Shown one piece after another: positions 48,606 through 57,830 of a stretch of 64,000 nt of DNA. Source of the DNA: an uncultured Collinsella sp. (lineage in GTDB: Bacteria > Actinomycetota > Coriobacteriia > Coriobacteriales > Coriobacteriaceae). The DNA lies in assembly GCA_934654835.1 (NCBI GenBank), contig CAKUGY010000010.1:25289-89288 (forward strand). The letters are read 5' to 3'. Position numbers and translations under genes: made by a program. Below the pieces are notes generated by a model. The model saw only the letters and a list, made by a program, of their open reading frames with translations. It ran no database searches and was not told where the DNA came from. The number at the start of each line of letters is the position of its first letter. The first letter of the stretch is position 1.

Positions 48606-51605
48606 ATGAGCGACATCATGAGGCCGATCCCGTTTTCGCAGCTGATGAACTGGATCATCGAGGAGCACAAGACCCAGGGCGCCGTCTTTGGCGTGCGCAA
48701 GATGGTCACGACCAACCAGGAGGGCGCGCTTCCCATTTTTGACGAGCGCATCGAGACTCCGTTTGGCCCGGCCGCCGGTCCCAATACGCAGCTTGCCCAG
48801 AACATCGTGGCATCCTACGTGGCCGGCTCCCGCTTCTTTGAGCTCAAGACCGTTCAAGTTATGGACGGCGAGGAGCTCTCCAAGTGTGTGAACAAACCCT
48901 GCATCGTGGCGCAGGACGAGTGCTACAACTGCGAGTGGTCGACCGAGCTCGAGGTTCCGCAGGCATATGCCGAGTACGTCAAGGCATGGTTCGCCTGCCA
49001 CCTCATCGCTCGCGAATATGGCCTGGGCAGCCCGGACGGCTTTGTCTTCAACATGTCCGTGGGCTATGACCTGGAGGGCATCAAGAGTCCCAAGGTCGAC
49101 GCCTACATTGAGGGCATGAAGGACGCCAGCGGCTCCGAGGTCTGGAACGAGTGCCGCGAGTGGGCCCTTGCCAACCTGGACAAGTTTGAGCATGTCGACG
49201 CCGCGTTTGTCGAGTCCATCCCGGCACGCGTGTCCAACTCCATCACCGAGTCCACCCTGCACGGCTGCCCGCCGGCCGAGATCGAGCGCATCGCGACCTA
49301 TCTGATCACCGAGAAGGGCCTCAACACCTACATCAAGTGCAACCCCACGCTGCTGGGCTATGAGTTTGCACGCCAGCGCCTCAACGAGCTGGGCTTTGAT
49401 TACATCGTCTTTGACGACACGCACTTCCGCGAGGACCTGCAGTGGGTCGACGCCGTTCCCATGTTTGAGCGCCTGATTGCCCTGTGCGCCGAGCGCGGCC
49501 TGGAGTTTGGCGTCAAGCTGACCAACACCTTCCCCGTTGACGTGACGAGGAACGAGCTGCCCTCCACCGAGATGTACATGTCCGGCCGTTCGCTGTTCTC
49601 GCTGACCATCGAGGCCGCCCGCCGCATTACCGAGCAGTTCGACGGCAAGCTGCGCATCAGCTACTCTGGCGGTGCCACGGTCTACAACATCCGCTCCCTG
49701 TATGACGCGGGCATTTGGCCTGTCACCCTGGCAACCGACGTGCTCAAGCCCGGCGGCTACGAGCGCTTTAGCCAGATGGCCGGCGAGTTCACCGACCTGG
49801 ACGGCAAGCCGTTCACGGGCGTCTCGCTCGAGGCCGTGACCGCGATCCAGACCGATTCGCTCACCAACCCGCTCTACAAGAAGCCGCTGCGCCCGCTGCC
49901 CGACCGCAAGGTCGCCGGCAAGAGCCCGCTCAATGACTGCTTTACCACGCCGTGCCGCACGAGCTGCCCCATCCAGCAGGACATTCCCGCCTATCTGGCG
50001 GCTGTTGACGAGGGCCGCTTTGAGGACGCACTCAACATCATCATCGAGCGCAACGCCCTGCCGTTCATCACTGGCACCATCTGCCCGCATCCCTGCGGCC
50101 GTGCCTGCGAGCGTGCATTCTACGAGCCCGAGGGTGCCCAGATTCGCGCCAGCAAGCTCAAGGCTGCCCGCGAGGCCATGACCGCCGTGCTGCCCAAGCT
50201 GCGCGCCCAGGCCATCGTCAATGACAGCGAGCACAACGTTGCCGTTATCGGCGGCGGTCCGGCCGGTCTGGCGACGGCGTTCTTCCTGACGCGCGCCGGC
50301 GTGCCCGTTACCATCTTCGAGGCCCGCGACTCCCTCGGCGGTGTGGTCCGTCACGTCATTCCCGAGTTCCGTATCGCCAGCGATGATATCTCGCACGACG
50401 CCGAGCTCTGCCTGGCCTTTGGCGCCAAGGTGCAGCTCAACGCCCGCGTGGAGTCCATCGACGAGCTCAAGGCCCAGGGCTTTACCGACGTGGTCGTGGC
50501 CACCGGTGCCTGGATGCCCGGCTCCGCCGGTCTGGGCGAGGGTGCCGAGCTGGACGTGCTGGAATTCCTCGAGGCCGCCAAGAAGGGCGAGAAGCTCGAG
50601 CTGGGCGAGGATGTTGTGGTCATCGGCGCCGGCAACACCGCCATGGACGCCGCGCGCGTGGCTAAGCGCCTGGCTGGTGTGAAGAACGTGCGCCTGGTGT
50701 ATCGCCGCACCAAGAAACAGATGCCCGCCGACGAGGAAGAGCTCGATCTTGCTCTTGCCGATGGCGTTGAGTTCTGCGAGCTGCTGGCGCCCAAGGCGCT
50801 CAACGGCGCCGTGCTGACCTGCGACGTTATGGAGCTTGGCGAGCCGGATGCAAGCGGCCGTCGCAGCCCCGTCGTCACGGGCGAGACCGTCGAGCTGCCC
50901 GCCACCACGGTGATCTGCGCCGTGGGCGAGGGCATCGATGCCAGCCTGTACGACGCCGCGGGCGTCGAGCACGACCGTCGCGGCCGCCTTGCCGCCACCT
51001 CCACCGGCGTCGAGGGCGTCTGGGCTGCCGGCGACTGCCGTCGCGGTCCGGCCACCGTGGTCGAGGCCATCGCCGACGCCGCCGAGGTCGCCCGCGCCAT
51101 CGCTGGTGTCGACTTTAACAAGTACGCCGACTGCAACGCTCAGGCCGGTCGCGAGGACACCTGCTACGAGCGCAAGGGTACGCTCTGCCGCGATAAGCGC
51201 AACTGCACCAAGACCCGCTGCCTGGGCTGCGGCTCGGTGTGCGAGGTCTGCTGCGACGTGTGCCCCAACCGCGCCAACGTGGCCATTAAGGTCCCGGGTC
51301 TGGATAAGCACCAGGTCGTTCATGTCGACGGCATGTGCAACGAGTGCGGCAACTGCGCCGTGTTCTGCCCCTATCAGGAGGGTCGTCCCTACAAGGACAA
51401 GCTCACCCTGTTCTGGAGCGAGCAGGACATGGAGAACTCCGAGAACGAGGGCTTCCTGGCCGTGGACGAGGATCACTTTAAGGTCCGCGTCGCCGGCACG
51501 GTCCGTACCGTCTCGGTCGATGCCGTCAACACCGGCCTGCCCGAGGCCGTCCGCCTGACCATTAGGGCCGTGCGCGACAACTATTCGTACCTTCTTAAGA
51601 AATAG
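48606..51605 (+). CDS. ygfK: YgfK-type selenate reductase-like flavoprotein
   Basis: A 999-residue flavin/iron-sulfur protein. The first 430 residues resemble a dihydropyrimidine/dihydroorotate dehydrogenase-like barrel (TPFGPAAGPNTQLAQNIVAS). A cysteine-rich linker (CFTTPCRTSCPIQQDIPAYL) and a glutamate synthase small-subunit-like FAD/NAD(P) domain follow (NVAVIGGGPAGLATAFFLTR near 545; VVVIGAGNTAMDAARVAKRL near 670). The C-terminus has further cysteine clusters, including CNECGNCAVFCPY. It is named after the E. coli selenate reductase subunit, but this gene order points to electron transfer in purine reduction or oxidation. GAGAGGAGC precedes the start; the ferredoxin gene follows after 10 bp. 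Confidence 0.92.
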   Translation: MSDIMRPIPFSQLMNWIIEEHKTQGAVFGVRKMVTTNQEGALPIFDERIETPFGPAAGPNTQLAQNIVASYVAGSRFFELKTVQVMDGEELSKCVNKPCIVAQDECYNCEWSTELEVPQAYAEYVKAWFACHLIAREYGLGSPDGFVFNMSVGYDLEGIKSPKVDAYIEGMKDASGSEVWNECREWALANLDKFEHVDAAFVESIPARVSNSITESTLHGCPPAEIERIATYLITEKGLNTYIKCNPTLLGYEFARQRLNELGFDYIVFDDTHFREDLQWVDAVPMFERLIALCAERGLEFGVKLTNTFPVDVTRNELPSTEMYMSGRSLFSLTIEAARRITEQFDGKLRISYSGGATVYNIRSLYDAGIWPVTLATDVLKPGGYERFSQMAGEFTDLDGKPFTGVSLEAVTAIQTDSLTNPLYKKPLRPLPDRKVAGKSPLNDCFTTPCRTSCPIQQDIPAYLAAVDEGRFEDALNIIIERNALPFITGTICPHPCGRACERAFYEPEGAQIRASKLKAAREAMTAVLPKLRAQAIVNDSEHNVAVIGGGPAGLATAFFLTRAGVPVTIFEARDSLGGVVRHVIPEFRIASDDISHDAELCLAFGAKVQLNARVESIDELKAQGFTDVVVATGAWMPGSAGLGEGAELDVLEFLEAAKKGEKLELGEDVVVIGAGNTAMDAARVAKRLAGVKNVRLVYRRTKKQMPADEEELDLALADGVEFCELLAPKALNGAVLTCDVMELGEPDASGRRSPVVTGETVELPATTVICAVGEGIDASLYDAAGVEHDRRGRLAATSTGVEGVWAAGDCRRGPATVVEAIADAAEVARAIAGVDFNKYADCNAQAGREDTCYERKGTLCRDKRNCTKTRCLGCGSVCEVCCDVCPNRANVAIKVPGLDKHQVVHVDGMCNECGNCAVFCPYQEGRPYKDKLTLFWSEQDMENSENEGFLAVDEDHFKVRVAGTVRTVSVDAVNTGLPEAVRLTIRAVRDNYSYLLKK

Positions 51606-51615
51606 GCGAGTCTTT

Positions 51616-52095
51616 ATGGCCAAAGCTATTCAACATAACGTGGCCTACGTTGCCTGCGGAAGCGGCTGTGCTTCCGCAGGCGGCGACGCCCGCTGCAGCG
51701 AAGGCTGCATTGGCTGTGGCGCTTGCGTCACGGCCTGCCCCCACGGTGCCATCGAGCTGGTCGATGGCGTCGCCCGCGTCGATCGCTCCAAGTGCACGGG
51801 CTGCGGCCTGTGCGGTATGGCGTGCCCGCAGCGCGTGATTGCCTTCGTCCCCGGCTACCAGAACATCCTGGTGCGTTGCAACAACACCGATAAGGGCGCC
51901 ATTGCCCGCAAGATCTGCGACACCAGCTGCATCGGCTGCGGCATGTGCGCCAAAAAGTGCCCCGCCGGCGCTATCCGTATCGAGGACAACTGCGCCCATA
52001 TCGACGGCACGGATTGCCTGTCGTGCGGTATGTGCGCCGTCGTGTGCCCGCATGGCGCCATACACGACCGCACCGGCATCGCCGCTGGCGTGTAG
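51616..52095 (+). CDS. 4Fe-4S polyferredoxin
   Basis: A small iron-sulfur electron carrier of 159 residues. Four cysteine groups of the CxxCxxCxxxCP type can be read: CIGCGACVTACP, CTGCGLCGMACP, CIGCGMCAKKCP and CLSCGMCAVVCP, so up to four clusters are expected. Between the second and third group the sequence resembles RnfB-type ferredoxins. Sitting between ygfK and the xanthine dehydrogenase gene, it probably passes electrons between them. No transport signal is seen. Confidence 0.92.
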   Translation: MAKAIQHNVAYVACGSGCASAGGDARCSEGCIGCGACVTACPHGAIELVDGVARVDRSKCTGCGLCGMACPQRVIAFVPGYQNILVRCNNTDKGAIARKICDTSCIGCGMCAKKCPAGAIRIEDNCAHIDGTDCLSCGMCAVVCPHGAIHDRTGIAAGV

Positions 52096-52107
52096 AAGGG
52101 AATCACC

Positions 52108-54885
52108 ATGGCACAGGAATTCACTTTTACCGTTAACGGTGTCGAGCGTACGACGACCCAAAACAAGCCGCTGCTGCGCTACCTGCGCGACGACCTGAAC
52201 ATCCACTCCGCCAAGGACGGCTGCTCCGAGGGCGCCTGCGGCACCTGCACCATCCACGTGGACGGTGCGGCTGTGAAGGCGTGCGTGCTGACCACCGCCC
52301 TTGCCGCCGGCCGCAACATCGTGACCGTCGAGGGTCTGCCCGAGGACGTGCGCGAGGCCTTTGTGTACGCCTTTGGCGCCGTGGGCGCCGTGCAATGCGG
52401 CTTTTGCATCCCCGGCATGGTCATGGCGGGCGCGGCGCTCATCGCCGAGGACCCCGAGCCCACCGAGGAGCAGATCAAGTACGCCATCCGCGGTAACGTG
52501 TGCCGCTGCACCGGCTACAAGAAGATCATCGAGGGCATTTCGCTGGCCGCTACGGTGCTCCGTGGCGAAAAGCAGATTGACGAGGACCTGGAGCGCGGCG
52601 ACGACTACGGCGTGGGCAAGCGCGCCTTCCGTATCGACGTGCGCAAGAAGGTGCTCGGCGAGGGAAAGTATCCCGACGATATCGACGAGTACGATCAGCC
52701 GGGTCTGACCTATGCCAGCGCGGTGCGTTCCAAGTTTCCGCGCGCCCGCGTGCTTTCCATCGACACCTCCAAGGCCGAGGCCCTGCCTGGTGTGGTGGGC
52801 ATTCTGCGCGCCGAGGACGTGCCGGTCAACCAGGTCGGCCACCTCATTCAGGACTGGGACGTCATGATCGCCCAGGGCGATATCACCCGCTGCGTGGGCG
52901 ACGCCATCGTACTGGTGGTTGCCGAGGACGAGGCAACGCTTGAGAAGGCCAAGAAGCTCGTAAAGATCGAGTACGAGCCGCTGGAGCCCGTGCGTAATAT
53001 TGTCGAGGCAAGGGCCGCCGACGCACCGCGCCTGCATGACAGCTTCTTTGCCTTTGGCAACACGGTGGAGCTCAAGGACAACGTGTGCCAGAGCCGTCAC
53101 GTGACGCGCGGCGATGCCGCCAAGGCGCTGGCCGAGAGCGCGTTTACCGTGACGCAGCGCTTTACCACGCCCTTTACCGAGCATGCCTTCTTGGAGCCCG
53201 AGTGCGCCGTGGCCTTCCCGTATAAGAACGGCGTCAAGGTGCAGTCGACCGACCAGGGCGCCTACGACACGCGCAAAGAGTGCGCCCACATGTTTGGCTG
53301 GGACAACGAGCCCGAGCGCGTGGTCGTCGAGACCATGCTCGTGGGCGGCGGCTTTGGCGGCAAGGAGGACGTGTCCGTCCAGCACCTGGCCGCGCTTGCT
53401 GCCTATAAGCTCCAGCGTCCTGTGAAGTGCAAGCTCACCCGCGCCGAGTCGCTCGCGTTCCATCCCAAGCGCCACGCCATGGACGGCACCTTTACGTTGG
53501 GCTGCGACGCCGAGGGCAACTTTACCGGCCTGGACTGCGAGATCAACTTTGACACCGGTGCCTACGCGTCGCTGTGCGGCCCGGTGCTCGAGCGCGCCTG
53601 CACGCATGCCGTCGGCCCCTACAAGTACCAGAACACCGACATTCGCGGCTTTGGCTACTACACTAACAACCCGCCGGCCGGTGCCTTCCGCGGCTTTGGC
53701 GTGTGTCAGTCCGAGTTTGCGCTCGAGAGCCTCATCGACCTGCTGGCCGAGAAGGTCGGTCTGGATCCGTGGGAGATTCGCTACAAGAACGCGATTGAGC
53801 CAGGCGAGGTGCTGCCCAACGGCCAGATTGCCGACTGCTCCACGGCGCTGAAGGAGACGCTGCTCGAGGTCAAGGATGCCTACTATGCGCATCCCGGCCA
53901 CGCTGGCATCGCCTGCGCCATGAAGAACGCCGGTGTGGGCGTGGGCCTGCCCGATGCCGGTCGCTGCAAGATTCGCGTCGAGGGCGGCCGTGCCGTGGTC
54001 TATGCCGCCACGTCCGACATCGGCCAGGGCTGCAACACCGTCTTTTTGCAGGACGTTGCCGAGGCCTGCGGTCTGCCGCTGAGCTGCATTGCCAACGGCG
54101 AGTGCTCGACCGAGAACGCCCCCGACTCCGGTACCACGTCTGGCTCGCGTCAGACGGTCGTGACCGGCGAGGCCGTGCGCGGCGCCGCCTTCTTGCTGCG
54201 CGACGCCATGTTTGGCATCGAGGCCGGCAAGCCTGCGCCCACCGCTCCGGTTGCCGCCCATGGCGACGGCGTCAAGATCGAGTACGACGACGGTCGCGCC
54301 TATCAGCTGCGCTCGCAGGAACTCGTCGCCGGTCAGGGCATGCATCCTCAGGACCCCGCGGCTGCCATCAAGGCGCTCGAGGGCTGCGAGTTTAGCTACG
54401 TGTACTTGGAGCCGACCGACAAGCTTGGCGCGGACGTGCCCAACCCCAAGAGCCACATCTGCTACGGCTTTGCCACACATGTGGTCATCCTGGACGACGA
54501 CGGCCGCGTGAGCGAGGTCTACGCCGCGCACGATTCGGGCAAGGTGGTCAATCCCATCTCGATCCAGGGCCAGATCGAAGGCGGCGTGCTCATGGGTATG
54601 GGCTATGCGCTTACCGAGGACTGGCCGCTCAAGGACTGCGTGCCCCAGGCAAGGTACGGCACGCTCGGGCTGTTCCGTGCGCCCGAGATTCCGGATATCC
54701 ACGCCATCTACGTGGAGAAGGACGAGCTGCTGTCCGTGGCATACGGCGGCAAGGGTATCGGCGAGATTGCAACGATCCCCACGGCGCCTGCCGTGCAGAA
54801 TGCCTACCGCGCGTTTGACGGCAAGCTGCGCCCGGATCTGCCTATGGTGGATACGCCGTACGGCCGCGCCCGTAACCGCGGATAG
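52108..54885 (+). CDS. xdh: Selenium-dependent-type xanthine dehydrogenase
   Basis: A 925-residue molybdenum hydroxylase that fuses the 2Fe-2S subunit to the molybdopterin subunit. The first cluster is CSEGACGTCTIHVDG...C near 40-60, the second C-GFC...CRCTGY near 95-135. The molybdopterin part has VGGGFGGKEDVSVQHLA near 415, GAFRGFGVCQSEFA near 530 and the GIGEI loop near 885, where the catalytic Glu is expected. No FAD domain is present, so electrons should leave via the ferredoxin and YgfK. Substrate could be xanthine, hypoxanthine or another purine; selenium dependence is inferred from family and neighbours. Confidence 0.9.
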   Translation: MAQEFTFTVNGVERTTTQNKPLLRYLRDDLNIHSAKDGCSEGACGTCTIHVDGAAVKACVLTTALAAGRNIVTVEGLPEDVREAFVYAFGAVGAVQCGFCIPGMVMAGAALIAEDPEPTEEQIKYAIRGNVCRCTGYKKIIEGISLAATVLRGEKQIDEDLERGDDYGVGKRAFRIDVRKKVLGEGKYPDDIDEYDQPGLTYASAVRSKFPRARVLSIDTSKAEALPGVVGILRAEDVPVNQVGHLIQDWDVMIAQGDITRCVGDAIVLVVAEDEATLEKAKKLVKIEYEPLEPVRNIVEARAADAPRLHDSFFAFGNTVELKDNVCQSRHVTRGDAAKALAESAFTVTQRFTTPFTEHAFLEPECAVAFPYKNGVKVQSTDQGAYDTRKECAHMFGWDNEPERVVVETMLVGGGFGGKEDVSVQHLAALAAYKLQRPVKCKLTRAESLAFHPKRHAMDGTFTLGCDAEGNFTGLDCEINFDTGAYASLCGPVLERACTHAVGPYKYQNTDIRGFGYYTNNPPAGAFRGFGVCQSEFALESLIDLLAEKVGLDPWEIRYKNAIEPGEVLPNGQIADCSTALKETLLEVKDAYYAHPGHAGIACAMKNAGVGVGLPDAGRCKIRVEGGRAVVYAATSDIGQGCNTVFLQDVAEACGLPLSCIANGECSTENAPDSGTTSGSRQTVVTGEAVRGAAFLLRDAMFGIEAGKPAPTAPVAAHGDGVKIEYDDGRAYQLRSQELVAGQGMHPQDPAAAIKALEGCEFSYVYLEPTDKLGADVPNPKSHICYGFATHVVILDDDGRVSEVYAAHDSGKVVNPISIQGQIEGGVLMGMGYALTEDWPLKDCVPQARYGTLGLFRAPEIPDIHAIYVEKDELLSVAYGGKGIGEIATIPTAPAVQNAYRAFDGKLRPDLPMVDTPYGRARNRG

Positions 54886-54940
54886 GGTGGAGGACGGACG
54901 AGCTCCCTGCTCAACCTCAACTGCATACGCTGCGCCTTTG

Positions 54941-54970
54941 GCCCCGACTCTTCGCGAGCCGGGGCTTTTT
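54941..54970 (+). terminator. Terminator of the purine operon
   Basis: GCCCCGACTC (54941-54950) pairs with GAGCCGGGGC (54956-54965) with one mismatch, followed by TTTTTG. Confidence 0.88.
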
Positions 54971-54981
54971 GTGTTTGAAGC

Positions 54982-55368
54982 GGAAACTGCATCCCAGAAT
55001 TGGCGCCCAGAACGGGATGCAGTTTCCCTTTGGGCTCGCTTCGGAAACCGCGTCCCGGAATTCGACTCCAGAGTGGGACACACTTTCCCGTTGAGCTTGT
55101 TTGGGAAACTGTGTCCCAGAATCAGGCTCCAAAGTGGGATGCGCTTTCCCAAATGGCCCCCATCGGGAAATTGCGTCCCAGAATTTGAGCTTGGAGTGGG
55201 ATGCGCTTTCCCTCTGGGTGCACTTTGGGAAACTGCATCCCAGTTCGAGCGTCTGTTCCGTGACGCGGTTTTCGCTGAGGGCTTCATCTGGAAAGTGCGT
55301 CCCGTTTTGAGTGCTCGGACTGGGACACGGTTTCCGTTGTAGCGGTCAATGGGAAAGCGTGTCCCAGA
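54982..55368. repeat. Hairpin array 1, about 62-bp period
   Basis: Seven units start (GGAAA) at 54982, 55043, 55104, 55166, 55228, 55290 and 55352, so the period is 61-62 bp. A unit reads GGGAAACTGCGTCCCAGAAT, about 10 bases, then TGGGATGCACTTTCCC; the ends pair to a 16-bp imperfect stem. Spacers of about 13 bp vary. The last unit is a half. The array lies between convergent genes. Confidence 0.85.
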
Positions 55369-55408
55369 TGGGGGAGATGCGATGCGTCAATGCGCTGCTC
55401 ATCAACCT

Positions 55409-56407
55409 CTACAAGTCCACGTCGTTGAGCCATGTCGGTAGTGCGGTCTGCCTGACCCCTGCCGTTTGCAGCTTCTTCGCCAAGACCCCTGCCGAGCGGA
55501 CTTCGTTCATGGTAAAGCGGATGAGCGGATGGCCGTAGAGCGATAGGTGTGCCTCGCGCTGACGTTCGGCAACGAGCGTCTCGGCCGTAGTGCGCCCCGC
55601 GAGCATGGCCTGGTCGGTGTATTTGACGAAGCCGTCGAGTTCGCCCAGTGTGAGCTCCCGAGTTTGGCGCTCCCAGGCAAAATCCGTTCGCATGCTCTCG
55701 GTCGAATCGAAGGGGTCCGTCAGTTCGTATTGGAGTCGGTCGGGCGCAAAGCCCGTCTCGATCATGACGGCTCGAGCGACTGATTCCCCGCCGCTTTCGG
55801 CGCGCGCGTCGGCATATTGCAGCGTGGTGAGCGCAGTGCGCACCGCGCGACCGTTGCGAGCGCCTGCCCGTTTTTCGACTGCTTCCATCAGCTGCTCGCG
55901 CGTAAGGCCGAGCTTTGAGATCGCCGAATCGGCAATGGGCATGCCATCGGCAAAACCGGTCTGCAGCAGACAATCCGTTACCGTTTGGATGGGCGGCGTT
56001 ATCGATATGCCGCCTTGGTCTATCGCGCCGGCCGGCTCGGTCCGGTGCCGCTGGATCCGTGCGCCCGGTCGAGCTGACGGCTTTGTCTCACTGCAGACAT
56101 GCACGACGTTCAGGTGTCGCCACGAGACTTCGAGACCTAGCAGACAAGCTGCTGAAAACGAGCAGAACGTCCAATCGGGATGGGCGACCGCAAGCGCACG
56201 GACAATCTCGACATGACGTTGTGCCCGGTTGAGCTCATCCCAACGCGCCTTGCGTGCAAACAGCCCCGGCATGGGCGAGACGACCGTGCTGCCAGTGCGC
56301 CGAAGGAGCGCTTTGCGGATTGCCGTGCTCGGGGGAATAAGGCATCGGCCCTCCCGCTCGGCTTGGGCTAACAGCTGGTCGATACGTTGGTCGTTGCAAT
56401 GCGTCAT
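55409..56407 (-). CDS. AbiEi/DUF559-like protein with nuclease-type C-terminus
   Basis: A 332-residue protein of a type common in Actinobacteria. The N-terminal half resembles AbiEi-like regulators (LLRRTGSTVVSPMPGLFARK, then WTFCSFSAACLLGL). The C-terminal part has ESGGESVARAVMIETGF, MRTDFAWE and LGELDGFVKY, which fit the spaced acidic residues and lysine of a PD-(D/E)XK-type (DUF559) fold. It may belong to a type IV toxin-antitoxin or restriction-like group; no partner gene is adjacent. ATG 56407 follows GAAGGAGGT. It lies between hairpin arrays 1 and 2. Confidence 0.65.
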   Translation of the reverse strand: MTHCNDQRIDQLLAQAEREGRCLIPPSTAIRKALLRRTGSTVVSPMPGLFARKARWDELNRAQRHVEIVRALAVAHPDWTFCSFSAACLLGLEVSWRHLNVVHVCSETKPSARPGARIQRHRTEPAGAIDQGGISITPPIQTVTDCLLQTGFADGMPIADSAISKLGLTREQLMEAVEKRAGARNGRAVRTALTTLQYADARAESGGESVARAVMIETGFAPDRLQYELTDPFDSTESMRTDFAWERQTRELTLGELDGFVKYTDQAMLAGRTTAETLVAERQREAHLSLYGHPLIRFTMNEVRSAGVLAKKLQTAGVRQTALPTWLNDVDL

Positions 56408-56464
56408 GGGCTACCTCCTTCTTTTTGGGGTAGCAAAAACGTATCAGCCAGAACTTGCCGCTCA

Positions 56465-56494
56465 GCTGACCAAAAGCTGACCAAAATCTAACCA
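56465..56494. promoter_or_regulatory. Direct repeats upstream of the AbiEi/DUF559-like gene
   Basis: GCTGACCAAAA occurs twice in tandem (56465-56475, 56476-56486), followed by a degenerate third copy (TCTAACCA). It lies 58-87 bp before the minus-strand start codon, a fitting place for an operator. The region 56495-56696 otherwise shows only AT-rich sequence. Confidence 0.45.
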
Positions 56495-56696
56495 TGCAGG
56501 TAGATGGCCTGTTTTGACGTCGTATTTTGAAACTGAATCGGTGAGCGGTAATCGGCACCCCTGAACGGTCGAAAGTTATGAAAACCAGGTAAGTTTAGGG
56601 ACGTGTACTTTTCCGAAAAACGGCAGTTTTCCTGCTGTATTGAAACTGCTGAGCACATGCTCAAGGACGTGTGATATGAGCGTTGGGCCGGCGGCC

Positions 56697-56996
56697 AGAG
56701 TGGGATGCATTTTCCCAAAGAGCCCGCTCGGGAAAACGCGTCCCAGAATCAACCCTCAGAATGGGACGTACTTTCCCGCTGAGGCCGCCCGGGGAAACTG
56801 CATCCCATTTCTCGGCCCCAGAGTGGGATGCCGTTTCCGGATCGGCCCTCAAGCGGAAACTGCATCCCAGATTTAGCCTCCAAACCGGGATGAGCTTTCC
56901 CAGTGGCACCTCTGCCGGAAACTGTGTCCCGGAATTGAGTTCCAGAGTGGGACCCATTTTCCGTTAGAGGCATGGGGCGGAAAGCGCGTCCCGGAA
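56697..56996. repeat. Hairpin array 2, 62-bp period
   Basis: A right half-unit at 56697-56716, then units starting at 56731, 56793, 56855, 56917 and 56979, exactly 62 bp apart; the last is a left half. Each full unit has the same GGAAA...TCCCA / TGGGA...TTTCC pairing as array 1, although stem and spacer bases vary. Confidence 0.85.
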
Positions 56997-57100
56997 TAAG
57001 GGCGATTTAGTGATCGGGTGGTTGAGCGAGCGTCGCGCCAAGGATGCCAGGCGTAAAACCTACATCGAGAATGGCGTAAAAACTACATCAAGAATGGCGT

Positions 57101-57661
57101 AATTTCGCAGGATGACGTCGCCCGCTGGTGCTACAGGGCGGTTGACCTGCAAACCTTGGGCTTTCGGACGAGCTCGCGCAAGAGGCAGCAAGCCAGTACG
57201 TACGCTCGAAGGCCCGCGTTCGCGTGCGCCCCAAGCGCTACTTCTGTGACCCGTCGCTTGCGGCGGCGTTGCTGGGGGCTACTCCTGAGCGGCTGCTTGG
57301 CGACATACAGACGCTGGGGATGTTCTTTGAGAACCTCGTTCTGCGCGACGTGCGCGTGTTCCTATCCACCTACGGCGGCGTCGACAACAGCGTCCATTAT
57401 TTCCGCGGCGAGAAGGGCCTTGAGGTCGATCTGGTCGTCGAGCACGACGGGCGCTGGGGTGCCATCGAGGTCAAGCTGAGCGATGCGAAGGCAGACGACG
57501 GAGCGAGAAGCCTCAAGGCGCTGGAGAGGATAGTACTCTCTAATCCTGCCACCCAGAATGCCGCGCCGGCGTTTTTGGCGGTCGTGGTTGGAAAGGGGAG
57601 CATCGCCTACACGCGCGACGACGGCGTGGCAGTGATCCCCATGGCGGCGCTTGGGGCGTAG
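57101..57661 (+). pseudogene. 3' remnant of an AAA-ATPase with DUF4143 domain
   Basis: The frame 57146-57661 encodes the C-terminal half of a DUF4143-type ATP-binding protein: RPKRYFCDPSLAAALLGATP, LGMFFENLVLRDVRVFLSTY and GLEVDLVVEHDGRWGAIEVK. Just upstream a different frame reads SQDDVARWCYRAVDLQTLG, suggesting a frameshift near 57145 after which a TGA blocks the present frame. The ATPase domain is missing altogether. A GTG at 57224 could start a 145-residue peptide but lacks a good ribosome-binding site, so I call this a decayed gene. Confidence 0.7.
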
Positions 57662-57715
57662 TGGCTTTGCGGTGTGGGGGCACGGGGTGCCAAGGCCTCG
57701 TAACCGAAAAACCAA

Positions 57716-57744
57716 TTGTTAAATCCGACGCCCATGGGTAGAAT
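57716..57744 (+). promoter_or_regulatory. Promoter of candidate antitoxin RNA, copy 1
   Basis: TTGTTA (57716-57721), a 17-bp spacer and TAGAAT (57739-57744). The same boxes with the same spacing occur in copy 2 at 58448-58476, while the spacer sequence differs, which argues that the promoter is functional and selected. Confidence 0.65.
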
Positions 57745-57750
57745 GGTGTC

Positions 57751-57830
57751 GACGGCAGCCCAAGTTGGGTAAGCTGGGCAGCGCCGTTGCTTAGATTAGG
57801 GGGTCAATGCCTTAATGGCGTCGACCCCTT
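57751..57830 (+). ncRNA. Candidate antitoxin RNA convergent with the 41-residue peptide gene
   Basis: A predicted short transcript starting near 57751. It begins GACGGCAGCCCA and folds as ACGGC...GCCGT enclosing GCCCA...TGGGC (57752-57788), then reaches the symmetric hairpin GGGGTC...GACCCC (57800-57827) that includes the end of the peptide gene on the other strand. The 3' end is uncertain because the T-run is weak. The 5' domain is conserved in the second copy. Confidence 0.5.

Noticed and set aside
57224..57661. An intact small gene starting at GTG 57224
   Set aside because: The sequence is clearly the C-terminal DUF4143 part of a larger ATPase, coding similarity continues upstream in two frames, and no good ribosome-binding site precedes the GTG.
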